A DNA stretch of 64,000 nucleotides, from contig NZ_CP090063.1 in NCBI RefSeq assembly GCF_021391495.1, forward strand, positions 1,612,001-1,676,000. The letters are read 5' to 3'. The position numbers and the translations under genes were made by a program. This document shows positions 42,584 through 50,953 of this stretch, piece by piece; within the stretch, counting starts at the first letter, position 1; each line of letters starts with the position of its first letter. Under the pieces are notes generated by a model. That model was given only the letters and a program-made list of their open reading frames with translations, was not told where the DNA came from and ran no database searches. The stretch is from Amycolatopsis acidiphila (GTDB lineage Bacteria > Actinomycetota > Actinomycetes > Mycobacteriales > Pseudonocardiaceae).

Positions 42584-43137
42584 CGGGCGGTCGCGGCGGC
42601 GGCCTCCCCGGCGACGGCGAGGGGCTCGGTGTCCCGCAGGGACCGGCTGAGCACGAACGCCCCCTCCAGGCTCGTGATGACCGCGACCGTGAGCTTGCGG
42701 GCGTTGTCCTCCGGCAGCCCGAACCGTTGGAAGGCCTCGGTTCCCTTGGCGATCCAGTGGCTGAACACGTCGGCGGTCGCCTGACGCAGCGGCTCGCTGG
42801 TGCTGGCCACTTCGAGCGCGATCGTCGCGATCGGGCAGGCGTCCGCGTAGTCCGTCTCCCGCAGGGTGACCGCGGCCGCGGCGAAAGCGGCCTCGATCCC
42901 GCTGACGACGTCCTCGGCCGGCGTGATGAAGATGTCGAACAGCTCGGCGTAGAGCATCCCCGAATGCCGGATGACCTCTTCGCCCAGCTGCTCCTTGCCG
43001 CCGGGGAAGAAGTGGTACAGCGAGCCGAACGGCGCGTTCGCCGCGGTGACGATCTGCTTGAGCCCGGTGCCCGTGTAGCCGTTGCGGCGGAACAACTCGG
43101 CACCGGCGGTCATGATCCGTTCCCTGGTATTGCCCAC
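42553..43137 (-). CDS. TetR-family transcriptional regulator
   Basis: The 194-residue protein begins VGNTRERIMTAGAELFRRNG and has the TetR helix-turn-helix GLKQIVTAANAPFGSLYHFF (about residues 25-44), followed by an all-helical ligand domain with DACPIATIALEVAS. It is divergent from an alpha/beta hydrolase, the likely target. An inverted TAGA/TCTA repeat lies between them. The GTG start is assigned by the family N-terminus. Confidence 0.9.
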   Translation of the reverse strand: MGNTRERIMTAGAELFRRNGYTGTGLKQIVTAANAPFGSLYHFFPGGKEQLGEEVIRHSGMLYAELFDIFITPAEDVVSGIEAAFAAAAVTLRETDYADACPIATIALEVASTSEPLRQATADVFSHWIAKGTEAFQRFGLPEDNARKLTVAVITSLEGAFVLSRSLRDTEPLAVAGEAAAATARHLMKAPDAK

Positions 43138-43163
43138 CGGCCGAGTCTACGTTACCGTCGCGC

Positions 43164-43179
43164 TAGAGCGATCTATCTA
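43164..43179. promoter_or_regulatory. Candidate TetR operator
   Basis: TAGA-n4-TCTA, with a second TCTA directly after (TAGAGCGATCTATCTA), lies 27 bases from the regulator start and 18 bases before the hydrolase ATG. Imperfect palindromes of this kind in the divergent spacer are typical for TetR repressors. The evidence is positional. Confidence 0.4.
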
Positions 43180-43196
43180 ATTTGGGGAGGGCGACG

Positions 43197-44045
43197 ATGC
43201 CCGAGATAGAGCTTTCCGCCGGCACGATCGACTACGAGGACACCGGGGGCGACAAGCCGGTGCTGGTCTTCCTGCACGGGCTGACGATGACCGGCACGGT
43301 GTGGCGCAAGGTCGTTCCCGGTCTGCGCGGGGAGTACCGCTGCGTTCTGCCGACCCTGCCGCTGGGCGCGCACCGCAGGCCGATGCGTCCGGACGCCGAC
43401 CTGTCGCTGCGCGGGATGGCGCTGCTGGTGGGGGAGTTCCTGGAGAAGCTGGACATCGAGGACGTGACCCTGGTCCTCAACGACTGGGGCGGCGCCCAGT
43501 TCCTGATCTCCGAGGGCAGGGCCGAGCGGCTGGCGCGGCTGGTGCTGGTCGCGTGCGAGGCGTTCGACAACTATCCGCCGGGCCTGCCGGGCAAGCTGAT
43601 CGAGTTCGCCCTCCGCACGCCGGGCGCCCTCGCGGCCACGATGAAGCTGTTGCGGTTCCAGGCTTTCCGCCGCGCGCCGGGCGCGTGGGGGTGGATGAGC
43701 AAGCAACCGGTGCCGCGTGCGGTGATGGACGAGTGGTTCCGGCCCGCGGCCACCTCGCCGGAGATCCGGCGAGACGTCAGGAAGTACGGGTTCTCGGTGC
43801 CACCGAAGGAAATCCTGCTCGAATGGTCGGACCGGCTCAAGGCGTTCGACCGGCCGGTGCTGGTGATCTGGGCGAAGGAGGACAAGCTGATGCCGCGCGA
43901 GCACGGCCCCCGGCTGGCCGCGCTGTTCCCCGACGCGCGCCTGGTCGAGGTCGACGACAGCTACACGCTCGTCCCCGAGGACCAGCCCGAGCTGCTCGTC
44001 AAACAGCTGCGGGAGTTCGTTCCCGCTGCCCGAACACGAGGTTGA
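43197..44045 (+). CDS. Alpha/beta hydrolase with Asp nucleophile position (dehalogenase-like)
   Basis: The 282-residue alpha/beta-fold protein has oxyanion motif VFLHGLTMTGTVW and a nucleophile elbow LNDWGGAQF, where Asp occupies the position used by haloalkane dehalogenases and epoxide hydrolases. The acid region is WAKEDKLMP. At the place of the usual catalytic histidine (GHF) the sequence reads DDSYTLVPEDQPE, so the histidine appears to be replaced by tyrosine. Activity may be altered or lost. GGGGAGG precedes the ATG at 43197. It is controlled, by inference, by the divergent TetR protein. Its end overlaps the convergent permease by 47 bases. Confidence 0.8.
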   Translation: MPEIELSAGTIDYEDTGGDKPVLVFLHGLTMTGTVWRKVVPGLRGEYRCVLPTLPLGAHRRPMRPDADLSLRGMALLVGEFLEKLDIEDVTLVLNDWGGAQFLISEGRAERLARLVLVACEAFDNYPPGLPGKLIEFALRTPGALAATMKLLRFQAFRRAPGAWGWMSKQPVPRAVMDEWFRPAATSPEIRRDVRKYGFSVPPKEILLEWSDRLKAFDRPVLVIWAKEDKLMPREHGPRLAALFPDARLVEVDDSYTLVPEDQPELLVKQLREFVPAARTRG

Positions 44046-45324
44046 GCACCACCGCGACCACACAGCCCGCGCTGATCCCGGAGTCCAGCACGGTCTGCAC
44101 GGCCGACGGGAAGTGCGTGTAGAAGTTCGGCGCGGCGATCGGGATGATGCCCACGCCGAGCGCCGCGGCGACGATCGTGACGTTCACGGGCCGGTCGAAC
44201 GAGGCCTTCGTGAGGGTGCGTACCCCGCTGACCGCGACGCTGCCGAACAGGACCAGGCCCGCACCGCCGAGCACCGGCTGCGGCACCAGCGCCACGATGC
44301 CGCCGGTCACCGGAAACACGCCGAGCAGCACCAGCACCGCCCCGCTCGCCGCGACCACGTACCTGCTGACCATGCGGGTCAGCGCGACCAGCCCGATGTT
44401 CTGCGCGAACGCCGTGCACGCGAAGCCGCCGAACAGGGTGCTGACGGCCGTGGCGAGACCGTCCGCGCGCAGCCCGTTCGCCAGCGTGGTCTGAGTGGTG
44501 GGGCGGCCGACGACCTCGCCGAGCGCGAGCATGTCCGCGGTGCTCTCGGCCATGATCACCAGCATCACGATGGCCATCGACACGATCGAGGCGAGCTCGA
44601 ACGCCGGGGTGCCGAAGTGGAACGGGCTCGCGATGCCGAACACGGGCGCCTCCCGCAGTGTCGAGGAGTCGACCTCGCCCAGCGGCCATGCCACGAGCGT
44701 GCCGACGACCAGGCCGAGCAGCAGCGAGATGCGGCTCCAGAACCCGGACAGGAACCGGGTGAACGCGAGCACGGCGACCAGCGTGATGCCCGCCAGCAGC
44801 AGGCCGGACGGCGTCACGCTGTCCTGCTGGTTCGAGATCCACTTGACCGCGACGGGCAGCAGCGAGACCCCGATCAGCGTGATCACCGTGCCTGTGACCA
44901 CCGGCGGGAAGAACCGGGTCAGCCGCGAGAAGAACGGCGCGGCCAGCACGATCAGCGCGGCGCCGACGAGAGTGGCGCCGTAGACGATGCCCAGCGCGTT
45001 CCGCGGCCCGTGCTGCTGCACGATCGCGAGCACCGGCGCGACGTTGGCGAACGTGACGCCGTTGACCAGGGGCAACCGGGCGCCGAACCGCCAGACGCCG
45101 AGCGTCTGCAGCAGGGTGGCCAGGCCGGCGGTGAACAGGCTGGCGCTGATCAGCAGGCTCAGCTGACCCGGCGAGAGCCCGACGGCCGCCCCGATGATCA
45201 GTGGCGGCGCGACGACACCGGCGTACATCGCGGCGACGTGCTGGACACCGCCGACGACCAGTTGGAGTGCGGGCGGCCTGCGGTCTACCGGGTGCCGGTC
45301 CACATCGGACACCGTCGTGGTCAT
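43999..45324 (-). CDS. Uracil-xanthine/urate permease (NCS2)
   Basis: The 441-residue membrane permease is of the UraA/XanQ/PucJ branch, with about 14 helices. The NCS2 signature QNIGLVALTR (near residue 304) is intact, and VNGVTFANVAPVLAI holds another conserved polar site. It is the last gene of the regulator-uraD-hiuH-uox-permease operon and starts only eight bases after the uricase stop, so urate or xanthine import is the most likely role. It differs from the AzgA-like permease at 41.2 kb. Confidence 0.9.
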   Translation of the reverse strand: MTTTVSDVDRHPVDRRPPALQLVVGGVQHVAAMYAGVVAPPLIIGAAVGLSPGQLSLLISASLFTAGLATLLQTLGVWRFGARLPLVNGVTFANVAPVLAIVQQHGPRNALGIVYGATLVGAALIVLAAPFFSRLTRFFPPVVTGTVITLIGVSLLPVAVKWISNQQDSVTPSGLLLAGITLVAVLAFTRFLSGFWSRISLLLGLVVGTLVAWPLGEVDSSTLREAPVFGIASPFHFGTPAFELASIVSMAIVMLVIMAESTADMLALGEVVGRPTTQTTLANGLRADGLATAVSTLFGGFACTAFAQNIGLVALTRMVSRYVVAASGAVLVLLGVFPVTGGIVALVPQPVLGGAGLVLFGSVAVSGVRTLTKASFDRPVNVTIVAAALGVGIIPIAAPNFYTHFPSAVQTVLDSGISAGCVVAVVLNLVFGQRERTPAAV

Positions 45325-45332
45325 GGCGCTCC

Positions 45333-46223
45333 TCAGAACGTGGGAAGCGTGTGCCAGGCGAGCCCGGCTTCTTCGGCGTCGTCGCGCAGGACGGTGCCTT
45401 CGATGAGGCCGTACGGGCGGTCCGCCGCGTAGAACACCTCATTGTCGTTGCTCAGGCCGAACGGGGTGAGGTCGACCAGGAAGTGGTGCCTGTTGGGCAG
45501 CGACAGCCGGATCTCGGCCACCTCCGGCCGCTCCCGCAGCACCGCCTCGCCCATGGCGTACAGCGTCTGCTGCAGCGAATAGCTGTGCAGGGTCGCGAAC
45601 TTCTCCAGCATGAGCCGACGGACCTCGGTGAAGCTCTTGCTCCAGTCGACGTCCGTGCCCTGGTAGCGCCAGCGCGCGGTCACGGCCGTCGCCAGGATGC
45701 GGTCGTCGGTCTCGGCCAGCGTCGTGTACTTGTCGTGCGGGAAGCCGTGGAACTCCGAGCCGGTGGACTTGAGCACCACCAGGTCCCGCAGGCCCGACAC
45801 GACCCAGGCTCGCTCGCCGTCGACGGTCACCGCGGTGCTGCGCTTCTCGTCGCTCGCGCGGGAGAACGAGTGCTCGTGGGGCTTGCCGTCCACGGCGATG
45901 CGGTCCCAGGCGTGCTCGTCGACGAGGACCCGTGCGCCGGTGATGTTGCCGTGCTCGCGGACGAAGTGCCGGCCCAGCCGCAGCGCGAAGTCCTCGATCT
46001 CGCCGACCGGGCTTTCCTTCGCGAAGGCGTAGACCGTGTTCTTCTGCGTGTCCGTGGCCAGCACGCCCGCGTTGTCGCCGGTCAGGTGCGTCGCGGCGAG
46101 GTCGCCGCGCAGCGAGGTCGACACCGTGAGGTCCTTGATCTCGTGCACCGGGCCGGTCCGGTTCACCGTGACCAGACGGACTTCGGCCTTGCCGTACTGG
46201 TTGGGGCCCAGGGTGATGGCCAC
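45333..46223 (-). CDS. pucL: Urate oxidase (uricase)
   Basis: Uricase oxidises urate to 5-hydroxyisourate with O2 and needs no cofactor. The 296-residue product has the two T-fold repeats with the active-site threonine segment LATDTQKNTVYAFA near residue 57, the lysine-containing YGKAEVRLVTV at the N-terminus, and NRHHFLVDL near residue 248. Unlike Bacillus PucL it is not fused to OHCU decarboxylase, which is separate here. The GTG start lies six bases after hiuH. Confidence 0.96.
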   Translation of the reverse strand: MAITLGPNQYGKAEVRLVTVNRTGPVHEIKDLTVSTSLRGDLAATHLTGDNAGVLATDTQKNTVYAFAKESPVGEIEDFALRLGRHFVREHGNITGARVLVDEHAWDRIAVDGKPHEHSFSRASDEKRSTAVTVDGERAWVVSGLRDLVVLKSTGSEFHGFPHDKYTTLAETDDRILATAVTARWRYQGTDVDWSKSFTEVRRLMLEKFATLHSYSLQQTLYAMGEAVLRERPEVAEIRLSLPNRHHFLVDLTPFGLSNDNEVFYAADRPYGLIEGTVLRDDAEEAGLAWHTLPTF

Positions 46224-46229
46224 GGCGGA

Positions 46230-46544
46230 TCAGCTCCCTCGGTAGGTGGAGTAGGCGAACGGGCTGAGCAGGATCGGGACGTGGTGGTGCGCGTGCGCGT
46301 CGGTGATCCGGAAGGTCACGGTGATCTCGGGGAAGAAGCCGTCCGGGCCGAGGTAGGCCGCGGTGTCGAAGACCAGGCGGTACACCCCCGGTGCCAGTTC
46401 TTCCGGGCCGAGGTCGCGGATGCGGCCGTCGTCGTCCGTGTGCCCTTCGGCGACGAGCGTCCCCTGCGTTTCGAGCCGCACCGGGATGCCCCGGGCCGGC
46501 CGCCCCGCGGCCGCGTCGAGGACGTGCGTGGTCACGAGGCTCAT
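46230..46544 (-). CDS. hiuH: 5-hydroxyisourate hydrolase
   Basis: This 104-residue transthyretin-like enzyme hydrolyses 5-hydroxyisourate to OHCU. The N-terminal THVLDAAAGRPA, the middle HHHVPILLSPFAYSTY and the diagnostic C-terminal tetrapeptide YRGS, which forms part of the active site, are all present. The ATG overlaps the uraD stop (ATGA). Order and coupling with uraD and uricase match the urate-to-allantoin pathway. Confidence 0.96.
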   Translation of the reverse strand: MSLVTTHVLDAAAGRPARGIPVRLETQGTLVAEGHTDDDGRIRDLGPEELAPGVYRLVFDTAAYLGPDGFFPEITVTFRITDAHAHHHVPILLSPFAYSTYRGS

Positions 46545-47008
46545 GCGATCACCAGTTTTCCCAGACGCAGCAAGGCGATTTCGACGAGTTCGCGCCCGGC
46601 CACGGCGAGTTCGGCGTCCGGGTCGTTGGCCATCCGCTCGCGCAGGTTCGCGAGCAGCTCCGCACCGCTGCGGCCGCTCGCGCACACCAGGAAGACGTGC
46701 CCGAACCGCTGCTCGTACTCGGCGTTGGCCGCGCGGAACTTCTCCACGGCCGAACTGTCCACACCGGACTGCTCGGTTTTCGAGGCGCCGGTGGCCTTTT
46801 CGCCGATCCGCGGATGAGCGGCCATCGCCCGGCGGATTTCGCGGGGCTCCAGCACGATTTCCGCGCGGGCCTGCACTGCGGCGAAATCGGCGTACGGCCG
46901 CCCCGACAGCACTTGCGCTGTCCAGCGCGGTACGTCCAGGCACTCCGTCAGGAGCGGCTGGAGCTGGGAGGACGGCGCGGTGTTGAACCCGGCCAGGTCG
47001 AGGGACAC
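46541..47008 (-). CDS. uraD: OHCU decarboxylase
   Basis: This enzyme decarboxylates 2-oxo-4-hydroxy-4-carboxy-5-ureidoimidazoline to (S)-allantoin. The protein is all-helical, with the catalytic HPRIGEKA segment, RPYADFAAVQARA and a C-terminal EIALLRLGKLV helix. Two starts are possible. GTG 47008 (VSLDLAGFN) has AGGA at a good distance and is chosen. ATG 47029 would add seven residues but lies within the palindrome at 47023-47037 and lacks a ribosome-binding site. The stop overlaps hiuH. Confidence 0.92.
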   Translation of the reverse strand: MSLDLAGFNTAPSSQLQPLLTECLDVPRWTAQVLSGRPYADFAAVQARAEIVLEPREIRRAMAAHPRIGEKATGASKTEQSGVDSSAVEKFRAANAEYEQRFGHVFLVCASGRSGAELLANLRERMANDPDAELAVAGRELVEIALLRLGKLVIA

Positions 47009-47022
47009 GGCTCGATCCTGCG

Positions 47023-47037
47023 TCAACATTTTGTTGA
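47023..47037. promoter_or_regulatory. Perfect palindrome between the regulator gene and uraD
   Basis: TCAACATTTTGTTGA has six-base perfect arms around TTT. It lies in the ten-base gap between the upstream regulator stop and uraD, and is AT-rich by local standards. It could be an operator for the uraD-hiuH-uricase-permease genes. Confidence 0.5.
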
Positions 47038-47039
47038 AG

Positions 47040-47507
47040 TCAATGCTCGCGATTGAGATAGTTGTAGACGGTGAAGCGGGTGACGCCGAGTGCTGCGGCG
47101 ATCGTGACCACGGCCTTGCGCATGGCGAAGGCGCCGCGCTCCTCCAGCAGCCGGACCGCGTGCTGCTTGCCCGGCCGGTCGAGGTCCGCGAGCGGGGCGC
47201 CGAGCTGAGCTTCGACCTCGTGGATCAGCCGGTGGAGCGTGGGCGGGGGAGCCTCGGGTGCCACGACGGCGTCGCCGGCGGAGACTTGCAGGGTCAGCCG
47301 GGTCGCACCGCTCGCGAGTGCCGCGCGGGCGATCTCGGGCAGGGCGTCGAGCACCGCGTCGGCGTCGCCGTGCGCGGTCGTGCCGAGCGGGCCGAAGTCC
47401 ACGGTCAGCCCGGCTTTCGCCGCGGCCTCGCGGGCGCGGACGGCGTGCTCGGGCGGGTCGCCTTCCCCGCGGAACGGCTCGGTCGTGAACTCGGCTCTCA
47501 GCTCCAC
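47040..47507 (-). CDS. Fusion of MTH1187-type ligand-binding domain and DauR-type HTH
   Basis: The 155-residue protein has two recognisable parts. Residues ~1-75 (VELRAEFTTEPF ... GLTVDFGPLGTTAHGDADAV) follow the thiamine-binding-like MTH1187/YkoF (DUF77) fold. Residues ~95-155 (DRPGKQHAVRLLEERGAFAM then AAALGVTRFTVYNYLN) match the YheO/DauR helix-turn-helix. Together they make a one-component regulator whose sensor is an unusual small-molecule fold. It heads the uraD-hiuH-uricase-permease operon. GTG 47507 is preferred over GTG 47543, since it starts exactly at the domain. Ligand and targets are inferred. Confidence 0.78.
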   Translation of the reverse strand: MELRAEFTTEPFRGEGDPPEHAVRAREAAAKAGLTVDFGPLGTTAHGDADAVLDALPEIARAALASGATRLTLQVSAGDAVVAPEAPPPTLHRLIHEVEAQLGAPLADLDRPGKQHAVRLLEERGAFAMRKAVVTIAAALGVTRFTVYNYLNREH

Positions 47508-47572
47508 GACCGCACCGTATCCCGTTGACGCCCGAGTGGCCACGGAGCTATTCTCGTTTTACGGAAATAAAC

Positions 47573-47587
47573 TTCCGCGATACGGAA
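47573..47587. promoter_or_regulatory. Candidate IclR operator before hyi-garR-gcl-allB-alc
   Basis: TTCCGCGATACGGAA is a palindrome (arms TTCCG/CGGAA, extended to CTTCCG/CGGAAG at 47572-47588) nine bases before the hyi ATG. It overlaps a second pair, CGGAA-n6-TTCCG, at 47562-47577. It matches the site in front of aceB at 11 of 15 positions. Confidence 0.62.
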
Positions 47588-47596
47588 GAAGAGGCC

Positions 47597-48382
47597 ATGC
47601 GCTACGACGTGAACCTTTCGATCCTGTTCACCGAGCTTCCCCTGTTGCAGCGTGCCGAGGCCGCTCGCGCGGCCGGTTTCGGCGCCGTCGAGTACTGGTG
47701 GCCGTTCGACACCGCGAGCCCGGCCGACCGCGAGGTCGACGCGTTCGTCCGGTCGGTCGGCGACGCCGGCGTGCACCTGGCCGGCCTGAACTTCTTCGCC
47801 GGCGACATGCCGGCGGGCGATCGCGGCGTGGTGTCGTGGATCGGCCGCGAGAAGGAGCTGACCGACAGCGTCGACATCGCCATCGGGATCGCCGAACAGC
47901 TGGGCTGCCGCACCTTCAACGCCCTGTACGGCAACCGGGTCGAGGGTCTCGTCCCGGCCGCGCAGGACGAGCACGCACTGTCCACACTGGACGCCGCGGC
48001 GGTGGCGGCCGCGCGGATCGGCGCGCGGCTGGTCATCGAGCCGCTCTCGGGCGCCGACCGGTACCCGCTCAAGACCGCGGCCGACGCGTTCGCGGTGATC
48101 GACAAGGTGGGCCGGGACAACCTCGCCCTCCTGTTCGACCTGTACCACCTGGGCGTCAACGGCGACGACCTCGACGCGGTGATCGACCAGCACGCCGCCC
48201 GCATCGGGCACGTGCAGGTCGCCGACGTCCCTGGCCGGCACGAGCCCGGCACCGGGAACCTGGACATCAAGGGCTACCTGGCGAAGCTCGCGGCCGCGGG
48301 TTACGACGGCCCCGTCGGGCTCGAGTACGTCCCGAGCGGGTCCACCACGGAGTCCTTCGGCTGGCTGGAGGGGCAGCGATGA
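47597..48382 (+). CDS. hyi: Hydroxypyruvate isomerase
   Basis: Hyi interconverts hydroxypyruvate and tartronate semialdehyde next to glyoxylate carboligase. The 261-residue TIM-barrel protein shows the family's VNLSILFTELPLLQRAEAA start, NALYGNR, VIEPLSGADRYP (metal-ligand Glu), LLFDLYHLGVNGDD and VGLEYVPSG with the second acidic ligand. The ATG follows AGAGG. The stop overlaps garR. It is the first gene of the five-gene ureide/glyoxylate operon. Confidence 0.93.
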   Translation: MRYDVNLSILFTELPLLQRAEAARAAGFGAVEYWWPFDTASPADREVDAFVRSVGDAGVHLAGLNFFAGDMPAGDRGVVSWIGREKELTDSVDIAIGIAEQLGCRTFNALYGNRVEGLVPAAQDEHALSTLDAAAVAAARIGARLVIEPLSGADRYPLKTAADAFAVIDKVGRDNLALLFDLYHLGVNGDDLDAVIDQHAARIGHVQVADVPGRHEPGTGNLDIKGYLAKLAAAGYDGPVGLEYVPSGSTTESFGWLEGQR

Positions 48383-49242
48383 AGAAGATCGGTTTCATCG
48401 GCCTGGGCATCATGGGCCTGCCGATGGCGGCGAACCTGGTCAAGGCCGGGTTCGACGTCACCGGCCACAACCGCAGCAGGGCCAAGGTGGACCAGTTCGT
48501 CGAGGCCGGTGGCCGCGCGGCGGACAGTGTCGCCGAGGCGGTCGCGGACGCGGACGTCGTGATCACCATGCTGCCGGACTCGCCCGACGTGCAGGCCGTC
48601 GTCCTCGGCGAGGACGGCGTGGTCGCGCACGCCGAGCAGGGCGCGCTGCTGATCGACTGCAGCACCATCCGGCCCGACGTCTCCCGCGAGGTCGCCGGGC
48701 ACATCCGCGCCCTCGACGCGCCGGTCTCCGGCGGCGAGCAGGGCGCGATCGAAGGCAACCTGTCGATCATGGTCGGCGGTGCCGCCGAGGATTTCGAGGC
48801 AGCGCGTGACGTGCTCGACGCGGTCGGCGGCACGGTGGTGCACGTCGGCGCCGCCGGTGCGGGCCAGACCGTAAAAGCGGCGAACCAGCTGATCGTGGCC
48901 GGCACCATCGAGCTGGTCGCCGAGTCGCTGGTCTTCCTCGAAGCACACGACGTCGACACCGAGGCGGCGATCAAGGTGCTCGCGGGGGGACTCGCGGGCA
49001 ACCGCATCCTCGACCGCAAGGCCGCCGCGATGGTGCGGCGGGAGTTCACCCCGGGCTTCCGGGTCGAGCTGCACCACAAGGACCTGGGCATCGTCCAGGC
49101 GGCGGCCCGCGAGGCCGGCGTGGTGATCCCGCTCGGCGCGGCGGTCGCCCAGCTGATGGCCGCGTTGCAGGCCCAGGGCCACGGCGGGCTCGACCACGGC
49201 GCCCTGCTCAAGCTCGTCGCCCAACTCTCCGGACGGGAGTAG
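48379..49242 (+). CDS. garR: Tartronate semialdehyde reductase
   Basis: This 287-residue beta-hydroxyacid dehydrogenase reduces tartronate semialdehyde to glycerate with NAD(P)H. Visible motifs are the Rossmann loop GFIGLGIMGLPMAANL, substrate loop DAPVSGGEQGA, and catalytic lysine in GQTVKAANQL (near residue 171). The ATG overlaps the hyi stop. Together with gcl it converts two glyoxylate molecules to glycerate. Confidence 0.94.
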   Translation: MKKIGFIGLGIMGLPMAANLVKAGFDVTGHNRSRAKVDQFVEAGGRAADSVAEAVADADVVITMLPDSPDVQAVVLGEDGVVAHAEQGALLIDCSTIRPDVSREVAGHIRALDAPVSGGEQGAIEGNLSIMVGGAAEDFEAARDVLDAVGGTVVHVGAAGAGQTVKAANQLIVAGTIELVAESLVFLEAHDVDTEAAIKVLAGGLAGNRILDRKAAAMVRREFTPGFRVELHHKDLGIVQAAAREAGVVIPLGAAVAQLMAALQAQGHGGLDHGALLKLVAQLSGRE

Positions 49243-49246
49243 TGCC

Positions 49247-50941
49247 ATGCCCAGAATCCCCGTGATGCAGGCCGTCGTCGAAATCCTCGCGAGCGAAGGG
49301 GTGGACACCGCGTTCGGCTGTCCCGGCGCCGCGATCCTCCCGCTGTACCAGGCGATGGAACGCCACGGCGGCATCGAGCACCTCGTGGTGCGCCACGAGG
49401 AGGGCGCCACGCACATGGCCGACGGGTGGGCGCGCACCACCGGCAACGTCGGGGTCGCGATCGGCACCTCCGGCCCGGCCGGCACGAACATGATCACCGG
49501 CCTGTACACCGCGCAGGCCGACTCGATCCCGATCCTGTGCATCACCGGGCAGGCGGTGTCGTCCAAGCTGCACCAGGAAGCCTTCCAGGCGGTCGACATC
49601 GTGGAGATCGCCAAGCCCGTCACCAAATGGGCGGTGCAGGTCAAGGAGGCGGCGCAGGCGCCGTGGATCTTCCGCGAGGCGTTCCGGATCGCCCGCTCCG
49701 GACGGCCCGGGCCGGTCCTGATCGACCTGCCGCTGGACGTGCAGAAGCAGGAGATCGAGTGGGACGCGAGCATCGACTGCCCGCTGCCGGTCCCGGTGGT
49801 CACCCCGCACCGCCCGCGCGTCGAGCGGGCGCTGGACCTGCTGCTCGCCGCCGAACGCCCGGTGATCCTCGCGGGCGGCGGGGTCGTGCTGAGCGAGGCG
49901 GCGGACGGGCTGCGGGAGCTCGCCGAGCGGCTCGGCGTGCCGGTCCAGGTCACCCTCATGGGCAAGGGCAGCTTCCCCGAAGACCACGAGCTGTTCGCCG
50001 GCATGGCGGGCATCCAGACCTCGCAGCGCTGGGCCAACGCGGCGTTCCTCGAAGCCGACCTGGTGCTGGCGCTGGGCGCGCGCTTCGGCGACCGGCACAC
50101 CGGGGCGCTGGACGTCTACCGCGGGGACCGCAAGTTCATCCACGTCGACATCGAGCCGACCCAGCTCGGCCGGGTCTTCGGCCCCGACCTGGGGATCGTG
50201 GCCGACGTCCGCGAGTTCCTGCACGCGCTGCTCGACGCGGTCCGCAACAGGGAGGTCGTCGCCGACCGCGGGGTGTGGGTCAAGCGCATCGGGCAGCTGC
50301 GGCAGGAGCTGCCGCGCCGCGAGGACTTCGAGACCACGCCGATCAAGGCGCCGCGCGTGTTCAAGGAGATCAACGAGCTGTTCGGCGAGGAGACCTACTT
50401 CGTCACCGCGATCGGGCTGTACCAGATCTGGTCCGGCCAGTTCCAGCAAGCGCACCGGCCCCGGCACTACCAGGTCTGCGGACAGGCCGGCCCGCTCGGC
50501 TGGGAGATCCCGGCCGCGATCGGGGTGAAGAAGGCCAAGCCGGACGCCGAGGTCGTCGGCATCGTCGGGGACTACTCGTTCCAGTTCCTCGTCGAGGAGC
50601 TCGCGGTCGCCGCCCAGTACGACGTGCCGTTCGTGCTGATCATGCTGAACAACGAGTACCTGGGCCTGATCCGCCAGGCCGAGCGCGGCTACGAGATGAA
50701 CTTCGAGGTCGACATCCACTACGACCAGCACGGCACGGACAACGTGAAGATCATGGCCGCGTACGGCTGCACCGGCACCCGGGTGACCGAGCCCGGCGAC
50801 ATCCGCTCGTCGATCGAGTGGGCCCGCAAGGAGGCCGAGCGCACGAGCAGGCCGGTGCTGGTGGAAATCATGATCGAGCGCACAGGAAACGCCGCCATGG
50901 GCACTTCGCTGGCTAACGTGGTTGAGTTCGAGGGGGCTTAG
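49247..50941 (+). CDS. gcl: Glyoxylate carboligase
   Basis: This 564-residue ThDP enzyme joins two glyoxylate molecules to tartronate semialdehyde and CO2. The N-terminal domain reads FGCPGAAILPLYQAM; the family lacks the usual catalytic glutamate of ThDP enzymes, and the region here fits that. The ThDP-binding region is GIVGDYSFQFLVEELAVAA with LNNEYLG. FAD-binding central domain residues are retained as in acetolactate synthases. It starts four bases after garR. The product is used by GarR. Confidence 0.95.
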   Translation: MPRIPVMQAVVEILASEGVDTAFGCPGAAILPLYQAMERHGGIEHLVVRHEEGATHMADGWARTTGNVGVAIGTSGPAGTNMITGLYTAQADSIPILCITGQAVSSKLHQEAFQAVDIVEIAKPVTKWAVQVKEAAQAPWIFREAFRIARSGRPGPVLIDLPLDVQKQEIEWDASIDCPLPVPVVTPHRPRVERALDLLLAAERPVILAGGGVVLSEAADGLRELAERLGVPVQVTLMGKGSFPEDHELFAGMAGIQTSQRWANAAFLEADLVLALGARFGDRHTGALDVYRGDRKFIHVDIEPTQLGRVFGPDLGIVADVREFLHALLDAVRNREVVADRGVWVKRIGQLRQELPRREDFETTPIKAPRVFKEINELFGEETYFVTAIGLYQIWSGQFQQAHRPRHYQVCGQAGPLGWEIPAAIGVKKAKPDAEVVGIVGDYSFQFLVEELAVAAQYDVPFVLIMLNNEYLGLIRQAERGYEMNFEVDIHYDQHGTDNVKIMAAYGCTGTRVTEPGDIRSSIEWARKEAERTSRPVLVEIMIERTGNAAMGTSLANVVEFEGA

Positions 50942-50953
50942 CGGGAGGCGACG

